This document shows positions 63,956-64,000 of a DNA stretch of 64,000 bases, in pieces. The position numbers and the translations under genes are program-made. The notes below the pieces were generated by a model. That model was given only the letters and a program-made list of their open reading frames with translations. It was not told the DNA's origin and did not search any database. The DNA comes from Okapia johnstoni (taxonomy: Eukaryota > Chordata > Mammalia > Artiodactyla > Giraffidae), in assembly GCA_024291935.2 (NCBI GenBank), contig CM044326.1, forward strand, positions 38,830,948-38,894,947, given 5' to 3'. Each line of letters opens with the position of its first letter. Positions within the stretch are counted from its first letter, which is position 1.

Positions 63956-64000
63956 AGCCTTCTGCCCCCCTGAAAGCTGCCAGGAAACATTCTCACATAG

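Noticed and set aside
1..64000. Bacterial-style operon, phage or defence system
   Set aside because: Sequence composition, repeat content and lack of dense genes are plainly mammalian.

Overview
This window is mammalian nuclear DNA from a ruminant (a cattle, sheep or goat type genome). The evidence is its repeats. There are many tRNA-derived Bov-tA SINEs, a dimeric Bov-A2, tRNA-derived CHR-2 SINEs, and several 5'-truncated BovB (RTE-type) LINEs. These families are typical of ruminants or cetartiodactyls. The exact species cannot be read from the window.

I find no convincing protein-coding gene, no structural RNA gene and no CpG island. The longer open frames are LINE remnants, their antisense shadows, or translations of tandem repeats. 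The window looks like intergenic or deep intronic DNA: unique sequence peppered with old mammal-wide repeats (MIR, L2, L1, MLT1 LTRs, hAT-type elements) and younger ruminant insertions.

Layout. 0-13 kb: unique blocks with scattered SINEs, an MLT1 LTR, a palindromic MER53-like element and a striking 32-bp-arm inverted repeat at 11739-11841. 13-16 kb: an antisense BovB with reverse-transcriptase remnants, an antisense L1, and an inverted duplication split by two SINEs. 18-25 kb: four BovB 3' pieces. 25.7 kb: a six-unit G-rich minisatellite inside an old L2. 30.5-34.6 kb: three nested insertions (BovB and Bov-A pieces in a CHR-2 SINE; BovB in an LTR-like repeat in a MER53-like element; a solo LTR in an L1). 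38-40.6 kb: two large microsatellite arrays (GATA type and GGAT/GGAA type), both with higher-order periodicity. 45-50.7 kb: a young L1 tail and several repeat-free AT-rich blocks that may be conserved regulatory elements. 51.7-63.6 kb: a second solo LTR, a BovB whose 196-codon remnant is broken by one stop, a set of related LTR-like repeats, L1 tails split by insertions, and a young Bov-tA with a 12-bp target duplication. The last 140 bp carry a cluster of promoter-type motifs (an RFX X-box, a CRE-like site, a GC box).

Repeat-family names rest on recognising consensus-like sequence by eye. RepeatMasker would settle subfamily and boundaries. Boundaries are usually good to about 5-20 bp, and exact where target duplications are quoted. 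Conserved-element calls are inference from absence of repeats and motif content; no alignment was available.
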